From NCBI RefSeq assembly GCF_014266025.1, contig NZ_JACMYC010000003.1, positions 414,231-478,230 on the forward strand: 64,000 nucleotides of DNA, in the 5' to 3' direction. How positions within the stretch are numbered: the stretch's first letter is position 1; the number at the start of each line of letters is the position of its first letter. The notes below the pieces were generated by a model. The model was given only the letters and a program-made list of their open reading frames with translations. It did no database searches and was not told the origin of the DNA. A program made the position numbers and the translations under genes. Shown here in pieces: positions 25,870 through 33,399 of this stretch. This DNA is from Nocardioides deserti. Lineage in GTDB: Bacteria; Actinomycetota; Actinomycetes; Propionibacteriales; Nocardioidaceae.

Positions 25870-27351
25870 CTACTCCTGCGCGGCGTCCTCGACCAGCTCG
25901 AAGGCCACCCGGCGGCTGGCCACGTCGGCGGTCACGAGCCGGACCCGCACGTCGGTCCCGAGCGGCAGGTCGGAGGTCGCGGTCACCCGCGCCTCGACGG
26001 CCACCGCGTCGACCGTGACGTCACCCGTGCGGGGGTCGTCGTCGTCCACGTCGACCACCACGCCGGCGAAGACCTCGCCCACCCGCGGCGCAAGCACGCC
26101 GGCCTCGACCAGGTCGACGACCGCGCGCTGGTAGCGGCCGGCCCGCTGCCCCGACGTCTGCAGGACGGCCGGCAGCTCGGGCAGTCGCTCGCGGACCCAC
26201 CCGGGCACCTCGGTGCCGGCGCACAGCGCGAGGCAGACCTCGCCGGCGTACCGGTCGCCGAGCCGCCGCAGGGGCGCGGTGACGTGGGCGTACTCCGCGG
26301 CGAGCGCCGCGTGCAGCGGCTGGGCGGGCACCTCGCCGTCGAACGCGGCGTACCCGCTCCCGCGCAGCAGGCGGGTGCACGCCACCACCATCGCGGCGTG
26401 GCGCGGCTGCTCGGGGTCGAGGGAGCGGATGAAGTCGGGGTAGAGCTGCTCGGCCGGCCACTCGATGCCGAGCGCGCGCGCCGTGCGGTGCAGGCGCTGC
26501 ACGTCGCGCGGGTCCGGCGGCGGCAGCGTCCGCAGCAGCCCGACCCGGGCGTAGACCATGAGCGAGGCGGCGGCCATGCCGGTCAGCAGCGAGATCTGGG
26601 CGTTCCACTCCTCGACCGGCAGCTGGCGGCGCAGCTCGAGGCGCCAGTGGTCGCCGTCGATGTCGATCTCCTGCTCGGGCAGGGGCAGCGAGACGCCCCC
26701 GCGCGCGGCCTCGCGAGCCATGCGCAGGCGGCCGACCTCCGAGAGCAGCACGAGCACCTCGTCGGCGGTGCCGTCGTCGATCGCGGCCTGCGCCTCGGCG
26801 TACGTCAGCCGGCGGCGCGAGCGCACCAGCGCGCGCTCGACGTGGACGTCGGTGCCCTCGCCGTCGGCGTCCACGCGGATCGTCCACAGCAGCGCGGGGC
26901 GCACCTGGTCGGGCAGCAGCGAGCCGGCGTCCTCGGAGATGACCTTCGGGTGCAGCGGGATCTTGGAGTCGGCGCCGTAGAGCGTCTCCCCGCGCCGCCG
27001 GGACTCCTCGTCGACCGGGTCGCCGGGGGTGATGAACGCGTGGACGTCGGCGATCGCGTAGTGGACGACGTAGCCGTCGGCTGCTCCCCGGTCGGCCGCC
27101 CGCTCGATGTGCAGCGCCTGGTCGAGGTCCATCGAGCCCTCGGGGTCGATGGTGACGAACGGCAGGTCCGTGCGGTCCAGGTCGGGCAGGCGGGGCGCGG
27201 CCGCGGCGCGGGCCGCGGCCTCCTCGACCTCCGGTGGGAAGTCCGGGGTGACGCCGAGCTCCTCGCGGACGGCCTCGATGCCCTCGCGGAGGAGGGTCGC
27301 GGCCACCCCGTCCTGCGTCGTGCGGACCCGGACCACGCGGTTGCTCGGCAT
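25870..27351 (-). CDS. RNB-domain ribonuclease (RNase II/R-like)
   Basis: A 493-residue 3'-5' exoribonuclease-type protein. The RNB catalytic domain begins FVTIDPEGSMDLDQALHIER, whose Asp cluster is the metal site. It continues with YAIADVHAFITPGDPVDEES, DSKIPLHPKVISEDAGSLLP, and YAHVTAPLRRLGDRYAGEV in the RNA-binding region. The N-terminal cold-shock domains of RNase R are absent and the C-terminal S1-like region is short (about residues 410-485). This is the short actinobacterial form. The ATG lies 6 nt after TAAGGT, which overlaps the -10 box of the divergent yaaA gene. Confidence 0.9.
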   Translation of the reverse strand: MPSNRVVRVRTTQDGVAATLLREGIEAVREELGVTPDFPPEVEEAAARAAAAPRLPDLDRTDLPFVTIDPEGSMDLDQALHIERAADRGAADGYVVHYAIADVHAFITPGDPVDEESRRRGETLYGADSKIPLHPKVISEDAGSLLPDQVRPALLWTIRVDADGEGTDVHVERALVRSRRRLTYAEAQAAIDDGTADEVLVLLSEVGRLRMAREAARGGVSLPLPEQEIDIDGDHWRLELRRQLPVEEWNAQISLLTGMAAASLMVYARVGLLRTLPPPDPRDVQRLHRTARALGIEWPAEQLYPDFIRSLDPEQPRHAAMVVACTRLLRGSGYAAFDGEVPAQPLHAALAAEYAHVTAPLRRLGDRYAGEVCLALCAGTEVPGWVRERLPELPAVLQTSGQRAGRYQRAVVDLVEAGVLAPRVGEVFAGVVVDVDDDDPRTGDVTVDAVAVEARVTATSDLPLGTDVRVRLVTADVASRRVAFELVEDAAQE

Positions 27352-27356
27352 GCTCG

Positions 27357-27363
27357 TACCTTA
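27357..27363. promoter_or_regulatory. Overlapping divergent -10 boxes of the RNB gene and yaaA
   Basis: The 7-bp TACCTTA contains TACCTT for the plus strand (6 nt before GTG 27369) and TAAGGT for the minus strand (6 nt before ATG 27351). Only 17 bp separate the two start codons, so both messages should be leaderless and the two promoters mutually exclusive at the -10 step. Confidence 0.55.
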
Positions 27364-27368
27364 GGCCG

Positions 27369-28148
27369 GTGCTGATCCTGCTCCCGCCGAGCGAGGGCAA
27401 GACCGCCCCGCGCCGAGGCGCGCCGCTCGACCTCGCCGCCCTCTCCTCCCCCGTGCTCACCGAGGCGCGGGAGCGGGTCCTCGACGCGCTGGTAGCGCTG
27501 TGCTCCGGCAACGCGGCGGAGGCCGCGACCGTGCTCGACCTCGGGCCCTCCCAGCTCGACCTGGTCGAGCGCAACGCGCTGCTGCGCGACGCTGCGACCG
27601 CGCGGGCCGACAAGGTCTACTCCGGCGTCGTGTACGACGCGCTGGGTGCGGCGACGCTCAGCCCCGCGGCCAAGCGGCGCGCCGCCTCGCGGGTCGCGGT
27701 GGTCTCCAGCCTCTTCGGCCTGGTGCGCCTCGGTGACCGGATCCCGGCCTACCGCCTCTCCGGCGACGCCACCCTGCCCGGCCTCGGCGCGGTCGCCGGC
27801 GTGTGGCGCGAGGCGCTCGGCCCGGCCGTCGTCGACGCGCTCGGGCGCGGGCTCCTGGTCGACCTGCGCAGCAGCACGTACGTCGCGTTCTGGCGCCCCG
27901 ACCGCGAGCTCGCCGCTCGCACCGCGACCGTCCGGGTGCTGCACGAGGTCGATGGGAGGCGGAAGGTCGTCAGCCACTTCAACAAGGCGACCAAGGGCCG
28001 CATCGTCCGCGCGCTCATGGAGGACGGCCGCGACCCGCGCACCCCCGTCGCGCTCGCCGAGGTGCTGCGCGACCTCGGCTGGACCGTCGAGGTCGGCGAG
28101 CCGACCGCCAAGGGCACCCAGCTCGACGTGGTGGTCAGCGAGCTGTAG
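27369..28148 (+). CDS. yaaA: Peroxide stress protein YaaA (UPF0246)
   Basis: A 259-residue DUF328 protein. In E. coli YaaA binds DNA and limits iron-mediated damage during peroxide stress. Hallmarks are LLPPSEGKTAP at the N-terminus, VYSGVVYDALG, VSSLFGLVRLGDRIPAYRL, YVAFWRP, and VVSHFNKATKGRIVRAL near the C-terminus. The GTG start is 6 nt after the TACCTT -10 box. It ends 4 nt before the convergent stop of the RNase H gene, so no terminator lies between them. Confidence 0.92.
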   Translation: MLILLPPSEGKTAPRRGAPLDLAALSSPVLTEARERVLDALVALCSGNAAEAATVLDLGPSQLDLVERNALLRDAATARADKVYSGVVYDALGAATLSPAAKRRAASRVAVVSSLFGLVRLGDRIPAYRLSGDATLPGLGAVAGVWREALGPAVVDALGRGLLVDLRSSTYVAFWRPDRELAARTATVRVLHEVDGRRKVVSHFNKATKGRIVRALMEDGRDPRTPVALAEVLRDLGWTVEVGEPTAKGTQLDVVVSEL

Positions 28149-28152
28149 CCGG

Positions 28153-29394
28153 CTACCAGCGCCCGAGGTCGGCGACCACGCCGCTGCCCGGCGGCAGCGC
28201 GTTGAACAGGCGCATCGAGCCGCGCCGGCCCGTCTTCCCGCCCTCCGCGTCGGCGGCGGGGAAGAACGACAGCACCGTGACCGACGCCGGCGTGAGCTCC
28301 ATCCGGAAGACCGCGTCCAGCGGCGCGTCGACTGCGTGCGCGACCAGCGTCTTGATCGGCGTCACGTGGCTGACCACGACGACCGTGCGGCCCTCGTGCT
28401 CGGCCAGCACCCGCTCGAGCCCGGCGAGCACCCGCTCCTCGACCGTGCGGAACGACTCGCCGCCGCCCGCGGGCACGTCCAGCGACCCGAGCCACGCGTC
28501 GAGACCGGCCTGGTCCCGCTCGGCGACCTCGCCGAAGGTCAGCCCGTCCCACGCGCCGAACTCCATCTCCGCGAAGCCCGGCTCCTCCAGCAGCGGGCGA
28601 CCCAGGACCTCCGCGAGGATCTCCGCCGACTCCCGGGTGCGGCGTACCGGGCTCGCGACGACGGCGTCCACCCGCTCGGCCAGCGGCGCCAACCACTCGG
28701 CCGTCGAGCGCACCTGCGCCCGGCCCTCCTCGCTCAGGCCCGGGTTGGCGCTGGCCAGGCCGCCGGAGAAGCGCTTCTCCTTGGTGTGCGCGGTGACCCC
28801 GTGGCGCACGAGCACGAGCGTCGTCGGCGCGCCGGTGCCGGCCGACCAGCCGCGCGCCTGCGACTGGATCGACGCCGGCGCGTCGCCCGCGGCCGCGGCC
28901 TCGGGGCTCTCGAGCTCCTCGATGAGGGAGTCCTCGTCGAGGACCTCGCGGTCGGTCTCGACCGCGCCGGCGACGGTGACGCCGGAGCGAAGCCCGTCCA
29001 GCGCCTCGTTGGCGAGCCGGTCGGCGTGGCCGTTCTGCGCGCGCGGCACCCAGGTGTACGTCGTGCCGGCCGGCGCGAGCTGCTTCGCCTCGGCCGCCAG
29101 CGGCTGCATGTCGGGGTGCTTGATCTTCCAGCGGCCCGACATCTGCTCGACGACGAGCTTGGAGTCCATCCGCACCTCGACGCGCGCGCCGGGCGCGTGC
29201 TCGACGGCGAGCCGGAGGCCGGCGATGAGACCGGAGTACTCCGCGACGTTGTTGGTGGCCCGGCCGATCGCCGTGCCGTCCTCGGCGATCACGGCGCCGG
29301 TGTCGGCGTCCTTGAGGACCGCGCCGTACGCCGCCGGGCCGGGATTGCCGCGGGAGCCGCCGTCGGCCTCGACGACGACCGAGCGGCTCGTCAC
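28153..29394 (-). CDS. Bifunctional RNase HI / acid phosphatase (cobC-like)
   Basis: A 413-residue fusion matching M. tuberculosis Rv2228c. The N-terminal RNase H domain (about 1-135) shows the acidic site residues in VVEADGGSRGNPGPAAYG (Asp11), NNVAEYSGL, MDSKLVVEQM and NGHADRLAN. It removes RNA from RNA/DNA hybrids. The C-terminal domain (about 190-400) is a histidine phosphatase with LVRHGVTAHT, a second His in VVVSHVTPIK, and EMEFGAWDGL; in Mtb this part acts as an alpha-ribazole phosphatase for cobalamin synthesis. The linker is Glu/Ala-rich. GTG overlaps the zinc-ribbon gene stop by 4 nt. Confidence 0.9.
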   Translation of the reverse strand: MTSRSVVVEADGGSRGNPGPAAYGAVLKDADTGAVIAEDGTAIGRATNNVAEYSGLIAGLRLAVEHAPGARVEVRMDSKLVVEQMSGRWKIKHPDMQPLAAEAKQLAPAGTTYTWVPRAQNGHADRLANEALDGLRSGVTVAGAVETDREVLDEDSLIEELESPEAAAAGDAPASIQSQARGWSAGTGAPTTLVLVRHGVTAHTKEKRFSGGLASANPGLSEEGRAQVRSTAEWLAPLAERVDAVVASPVRRTRESAEILAEVLGRPLLEEPGFAEMEFGAWDGLTFGEVAERDQAGLDAWLGSLDVPAGGGESFRTVEERVLAGLERVLAEHEGRTVVVVSHVTPIKTLVAHAVDAPLDAVFRMELTPASVTVLSFFPAADAEGGKTGRRGSMRLFNALPPGSGVVADLGRW

Positions 29395-30134
29395 AGCCCG
29401 GACTCGGCCGTGCGGACGAGGATCCGCGAGCACTCCTCGCAGCGCACGACCTGGTCGGCCGGCGTCCGCGCGATGACGGCGAGCTCGGCGTTGTCGAGCG
29501 TGAGCCGGCAGCCGCCGCACTGACGGGCGCGCAGCTCGGCGGCGCCGATGCCGCCCTTGGCCGCGCGGAGCTTGTCGTAGAGCGCGAGCAGGTCGGCGGG
29601 CAGCCCGTCGGCCTTCGCGCCGCGGCCGCCCTCGGCGGTCGCCAGCTCGGCGTCGATCTCGGCCCACCGGCGGTCGCGCTCGGCGGCCAGCGCCGCGAGC
29701 CGCTCGTCGTGCGCGGCGATCCGCTCCTCGAGGTGGGCGAGCGTCCGCTGCGCCTCCTCGAGCTTCTCCATGACCTCGAGCTCGTCGTCCTCGAGCGAGC
29801 CGATCCGGCGGTCGAGGGACTCCAGCTCGCGCTGCATCCGCTCGAGGTCCTTGGGGTTGGTCACCAGGCCCTGGTCGACCCGGTCCCGGTCGCGGGTGCG
29901 GCGGGTCCGGACGGCCTCCACGTCGGCGTCGACCTTCGCCTGCTCGACGCTCAGGTCGTCGACCACGATCCGGGCGTCGCGAGCCTCGTCGTCGACCGCC
30001 TTCCGGCTGGCCTCGAGCTCGGCGATCTCCGCGAGCTCGGGCAGGTGCGACCGCTGGTGGCGCAGCTGGGCGGCGCGGGCGTCGATCTCCTGCACCTCGA
30101 GCAGCGCGAGCTGGGCGGCGGGGTCGGCTTTCAG
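29391..30134 (-). CDS. Coiled-coil C4 zinc-ribbon protein (Rv2229c-like)
   Basis: A 247-residue protein with a long coiled coil (about residues 15-185, rich in Glu/Arg/Leu heptads, for example ELESLDRRIGSLEDDELEVM) and a C-terminal zinc ribbon with CGGC and CEEC pairs (RQCGGCRLTLDNAEL, VRCEECSRILV). It is always found between RNase H/phosphatase and Nif3 genes in actinobacteria. Its role is not established; nucleic-acid or ribosome association is often proposed. The natural N-terminus is KADPAAQLALLE, which needs the CTG at 30132-30134; AAGGAG lies 6 nt upstream. The nearest GTG, at 30095, would lose 13 conserved residues. Confidence 0.85.
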   Translation of the reverse strand: MKADPAAQLALLEVQEIDARAAQLRHQRSHLPELAEIAELEASRKAVDDEARDARIVVDDLSVEQAKVDADVEAVRTRRTRDRDRVDQGLVTNPKDLERMQRELESLDRRIGSLEDDELEVMEKLEEAQRTLAHLEERIAAHDERLAALAAERDRRWAEIDAELATAEGGRGAKADGLPADLLALYDKLRAAKGGIGAAELRARQCGGCRLTLDNAELAVIARTPADQVVRCEECSRILVRTAESGL

Positions 30135-30156
30135 CGGGGTCTCCTTGTTCAGATGG

Positions 30157-31275
30157 TCAGACGCGGAACGACCACGGGTCGGTGCTCGTGGTGCTCACGC
30201 GGGTGGCCACCGTACCGCCCAGCGCCTCCAGGAGCCGCCTCTCCAGCACCGGCAGCCAGGTCCACTCCGCCGCCCAGTGGGCCACGTCGACGAGCGCCGG
30301 CCCGCCGTGCTCCAGGAACTCGGCCGCGGGGTGGTGACGCAGGTCGCTGGTCACGTACACGTCGACGTCGCTGCCCCGGACCCGGTCGAGCAGGAAGTCG
30401 CCGGCCCCGCCGCAGAGCGCCACGCGGCGTACCTCCCGGTCGGGGTCGCCGCCGACCCGCACCCCGTGCGCGGTCGCCGGCAGCGCGTCGCGGACCCGCT
30501 CGGCGAACGCCCGCAGCGTCGTCGGCTCCACCTCGCCGACCCGCCCCGTTCCCGTGGTCGCGATGCCGGGGTCGGCGAGCTCGACGACGTCGTACGCCGG
30601 CTCCTCGTAGGGGTGGATCGCGAGCAGCGCGCGGACCACGGCCGTGCGCCGCCGGCGCGGCAGCACCACCTGGATGCTCACCTCGTCGACCACCTCGGGC
30701 CTGCCGACCTCGCCGATCGTCGGGTCGGCACCGGGCAACGGCCGGAAGCGACCCTCCCCCGCAGCCGTGAACGACGCCGCCTCGTAGTCACCGAGCCGGC
30801 CGGCGCCCGCGTCGGCCAGCGCCCCACGGACGGCCTCCGCGCTGTCCGCGGGCGCGAACACGGTCAGCTTGTCCAGCGGCTCGGCGGGCGCCGGGACGAG
30901 CGGCTGCAGGTCGGTGAGTCCCAGCGCCAGCGCCATCGACTCCGAGACCCCGCCGACGGCCTGGTCGGCGTTGGTGTGCGCGGCCAGCAGGGCACAACCG
31001 GCCCGGGTCAGCGTCGTCAGCGTGCGGCCCTTCGGCGTCGCCGTCGTGAACCCGTGGACCGGCTTGAGGAAGAGCGGGTGGTGGGTCACCAGCAGGTCCG
31101 CGCCCCACTCGGCCGCCTCGCGCGCGACGACCTCGGTCGGGTCCACGGCCAGCAGCACCTTGGCGACCGGCTGGTCGAGGTCGCCGGCCACCAGGCCGAC
31201 GGCGTCCCAGCCGTCCGCGGTGTGCGGGGGGTACCACGCGTGCAGCAGGTCGACGACGTCCTTGAGGGCAGGCAC
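30157..31275 (-). CDS. Nif3-like dinuclear metal centre hexameric protein
   Basis: A 372-residue member of the Nif3/YqfO family, often annotated as GTP cyclohydrolase I type 2 although activity is disputed. Metal-binding motifs are LVTHHPLF, AAHTNADQA and, near the C-terminus, DVAHWAAEW. An internal domain (about 115-240), with the PII-like LDKLTVFAPADSAEAVRGAL and YEEPAYDV, is inserted as in long Nif3 proteins. First gene of an operon with the zinc-ribbon and RNase H genes. The GTG start is 6 nt after TAGCCT, so it is probably leaderless. It is divergent from the MhuD-like gene. Confidence 0.9.
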   Translation of the reverse strand: MPALKDVVDLLHAWYPPHTADGWDAVGLVAGDLDQPVAKVLLAVDPTEVVAREAAEWGADLLVTHHPLFLKPVHGFTTATPKGRTLTTLTRAGCALLAAHTNADQAVGGVSESMALALGLTDLQPLVPAPAEPLDKLTVFAPADSAEAVRGALADAGAGRLGDYEAASFTAAGEGRFRPLPGADPTIGEVGRPEVVDEVSIQVVLPRRRRTAVVRALLAIHPYEEPAYDVVELADPGIATTGTGRVGEVEPTTLRAFAERVRDALPATAHGVRVGGDPDREVRRVALCGGAGDFLLDRVRGSDVDVYVTSDLRHHPAAEFLEHGGPALVDVAHWAAEWTWLPVLERRLLEALGGTVATRVSTTSTDPWSFRV

Positions 31276-31281
31276 CGCGTC

Positions 31282-31307
31282 AGGCTAGCGCCGCACCTCC
31301 CTAGGCT
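31282..31307. promoter_or_regulatory. Divergent leaderless promoters of nif3-like and mhuD-like genes
   Basis: Minus-strand TAGCCT (31282-31287) ends 6 nt before the Nif3 GTG. Plus-strand TAGGCT (31302-31307) ends 7 nt before the ATG at 31315. Both genes lack a Shine-Dalgarno, and only 39 bp separate the two starts. Confidence 0.55.
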
Positions 31308-31314
31308 CGGGCCC

Positions 31315-31620
31315 ATGCCCGTCGTGAAGATCAACGCCATCTCCGTCCCGCCGCAGGCCGGCCCCGAGCTCGAGAAGCGGTTCGCCGCCCGCGCCGGCAC
31401 CGTCGAGGGCACGCCCGGCTTCCTCGGCTTCCAGCTCCTGCGCCCCGTCGCCGGCGAGGACCGCTACTTCGTGGTCACCCAGTGGGAGGACGACGCCTCC
31501 TTCGAGGCCTGGCGCGACGGCGACGCCCGCGCCGCCCACGCCGGCGCGCCCGCCGGCGGCCCCGTCTCCACTGGCGCCTCGCTCCTCGAGTTCGAGGTCG
31601 TCCTCGACGTCCGCGGCTAG
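31315..31620 (+). CDS. mhuD: MhuD-type heme oxygenase (antibiotic-biosynthesis-monooxygenase fold)
   Basis: A 101-residue protein nearly colinear with M. tuberculosis MhuD, which degrades heme to mycobilin and iron without CO release. The heme-ligand and ruffling residues of MhuD are all in register: Asn7 (VVKINAIS), Trp66 (FEAWRDG) and His75 (AAHAGA). The conserved block GFLGFQLLRPVAGEDRYFVV and the ending LLEFEVVLDV are also present. It should form a dimeric ferredoxin-like barrel in the cytosol and release iron from heme. No heme uptake genes are visible nearby. A -10 TAGGCT 7 nt before the ATG predicts a leaderless mRNA. Confidence 0.88.
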   Translation: MPVVKINAISVPPQAGPELEKRFAARAGTVEGTPGFLGFQLLRPVAGEDRYFVVTQWEDDASFEAWRDGDARAAHAGAPAGGPVSTGASLLEFEVVLDVRG

Positions 31621-31697
31621 CTCCGCGTGCCTGGGTTGAGGAGGCCGGCCACGGCCGTCTCGAACCCGCTGGACCAATCCACAACGGGCGCGGCGGG

Positions 31698-31731
31698 ACC
31701 TCCCACTCGAACACCTGTTCGAGTGGGAGGT
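31698..31731. promoter_or_regulatory. LexA/SOS box inside a 34-bp inverted repeat
   Basis: TCGAACACCTGTTCGA (31707-31722) is a perfect match to the actinobacterial LexA box TCGAAC-N4-GTTCGA. It is the centre of a longer inverted repeat with 16-bp perfect arms (31698-31713 and 31716-31731). The right arm supplies the GGGAGG ribosome site of the HNH gene starting at 31736, so DNA binding and mRNA folding could both control expression. Confidence 0.75.
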
Positions 31732-31735
31732 GGCC

Positions 31736-32938
31736 ATGACGCTGGCCCATCTCGCGACACCCGAGACCCCGCTGGACGACCCAGCGGACGTCCTCGCGGC
31801 CGCGCGGGTCAGCCAGCGAGAGGCCGACGCCGCCGAGGTCCGCGTCCTCCAGGCTGCGGTCGAGTGGTGCGCGCTGCACCCTACGGAGTCCTTGGCGGAA
31901 TCGGCGTCCTGGGCCACGATGCAGGGCTTCGGCGACCAGCCCGTCGGCCTCGCCGGCGACGGCGCGCCCCTGGTGACCGAGTTCGCGGTCGTCGAGCTCG
32001 CCGCGGCACTCGGCAAATCTCTCGACGCCGGCCGCGCGTACCTGTCCGAGGCGCTCGAGCTGCGCTACCGGCTCCCCAAGGTCTGGGCGAAGGTCACCGG
32101 CGGCGACCTCCCCGCCTGGAAAGCCCGGACGATCGCCCGCAAGACCCTCCCGCTCCCGTGCCGAGCGCATCCGGTTCGAACGCACCGAAGCGCGCCACGT
32201 GACCGTGCAGACCCGGCAGGTGTCCTTCGACGGCCACGTCGACGTCTGGGCCACCCTCGACTCGCCGACGCGCTCGACCTCGAGGACGCAATCGCGAAGG
32301 GCGCGGACCGGTTGGAAGCGCTTGGCTCCCGTGAGGCCGAGGGATCCCGCCGGGCGACCGCGCTCGGTGACATGGCCCGCCGGCAGCTGGTCCTGGAGTT
32401 CGACACCGACCCCAAGCCGATGGTCGTCCACGTCCACCAGCACCCCGACCCCCACACCGGCGAACCCGTCCTCGACCAGGTCGTCCGCGTCGAGAACGTC
32501 CGCGGGTTCGCCCTCACCGGTCAGCTCGCCGAGTGGTGCACCCGCGCCGCCACCAACACCAACGGCAGGATCACTGTCAAGCCGGTCATCGACCTGACCG
32601 AACGGATCCACGTCGAGGCCTACGAAGTCCCCGACCGCCTCTCCGAGCAGACCCGGCTCCGCGACCACCACTGCGTCTTCCCCTGGTGCACCCGCCCCGC
32701 CACCGCCACCTCGAAGGTCGACGACGACCACGCCACGCCCTACCGCAACGGCGGGCCGACAGCCACCGAGAACATCGGCCCCCTCTGCCGACGCCACCAC
32801 CGCGCCAAGACCCACGGCGGCTGGCGCCACTCCTCACCCAGCTCCGGCAGCTACCACTGGACCAGCCCCTCCGGCGTCACCTACACCGTCGACCACCACG
32901 GCACCCACGACCACGACACCGACCCACCCGAGCACTAG
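31736..32938 (+). CDS. DUF222/HNH endonuclease (13E12 repeat family), internally frameshifted
   Basis: An N-terminal DUF222 domain and a C-terminal HNH nuclease domain with CVFPWCTRPAT, VDDDHATPYRNGGPTATENI and GPLCRRHHRAKTH. In mycobacteria several 13E12 genes are damage-inducible under LexA, and a perfect SOS box precedes this one. The frame stays open for 400 codons, but between about 32150 and 32262 the family sequence continues in another frame (ARHVTVQTRQVSFDGHVDVW) before returning at ADALDLEDAIAKG. This implies an indel plus loss of about 40 residues after RKTLPL, then a one-base deletion near 32262. The product may be non-functional. Confidence 0.75.
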   Translation: MTLAHLATPETPLDDPADVLAAARVSQREADAAEVRVLQAAVEWCALHPTESLAESASWATMQGFGDQPVGLAGDGAPLVTEFAVVELAAALGKSLDAGRAYLSEALELRYRLPKVWAKVTGGDLPAWKARTIARKTLPLPCRAHPVRTHRSAPRDRADPAGVLRRPRRRLGHPRLADALDLEDAIAKGADRLEALGSREAEGSRRATALGDMARRQLVLEFDTDPKPMVVHVHQHPDPHTGEPVLDQVVRVENVRGFALTGQLAEWCTRAATNTNGRITVKPVIDLTERIHVEAYEVPDRLSEQTRLRDHHCVFPWCTRPATATSKVDDDHATPYRNGGPTATENIGPLCRRHHRAKTHGGWRHSSPSSGSYHWTSPSGVTYTVDHHGTHDHDTDPPEH

Positions 32939-33102
32939 CCACCCCGCCCCACACCCCGCCGAAGCACCCAGCCGGCGGGGCACAGGCACGTCCGGACGAG
33001 CTGCGCCCGGGCCCAGCTCGGACCCACGGCGGAACCAACCTCCGCGCCGCGCCGTCGTACTGCCGGTCCACCCCCAGACCGAGCGGAGCGCCCCGTGCAG
33101 CA

Positions 33103-33363
33103 CCGAGCGTCACCTGCCTGGCCGCCGCAGTCCTCGCAGCCGTCGGGGCTTGCAGCACTCCGCGGGCGGTCCAGCCTGAGGAGCCCGACAGCCGGGCGGC
33201 ACAAGACCCGACCGGGACGACCGCCGAAGCCGCCGACCTGCCGGCGCGGCCGAGCGCGCACCCGGTCCCTGCGCGCCCGAGCGTGCGCACCTTCCTGAAC
33301 GAGGACGACATCGGTCCGCGGGAACGAGCCACGCCAACCAGACAAACGCGCCGGGCGTCATAG
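33103..33363 (+). pseudogene. Possible lipoprotein gene remnant
   Basis: A plus-frame stretch reads TCLAAAVLAAVGACSTP, a good lipobox, followed by a Pro/Glu-rich linker and ending at TAG 33361-33363, 36 nt before the next lipoprotein gene. No start codon lies at a suitable place. It may be a decayed copy of the neighbouring lipoprotein's 5' end. The rest of the 461-nt gap (32939-33102 and 33364-33399) shows nothing recognisable. Confidence 0.25.
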
Positions 33364-33399
33364 TCGTGACGACGGCACCGACGACAGGCGGCTGAACCG

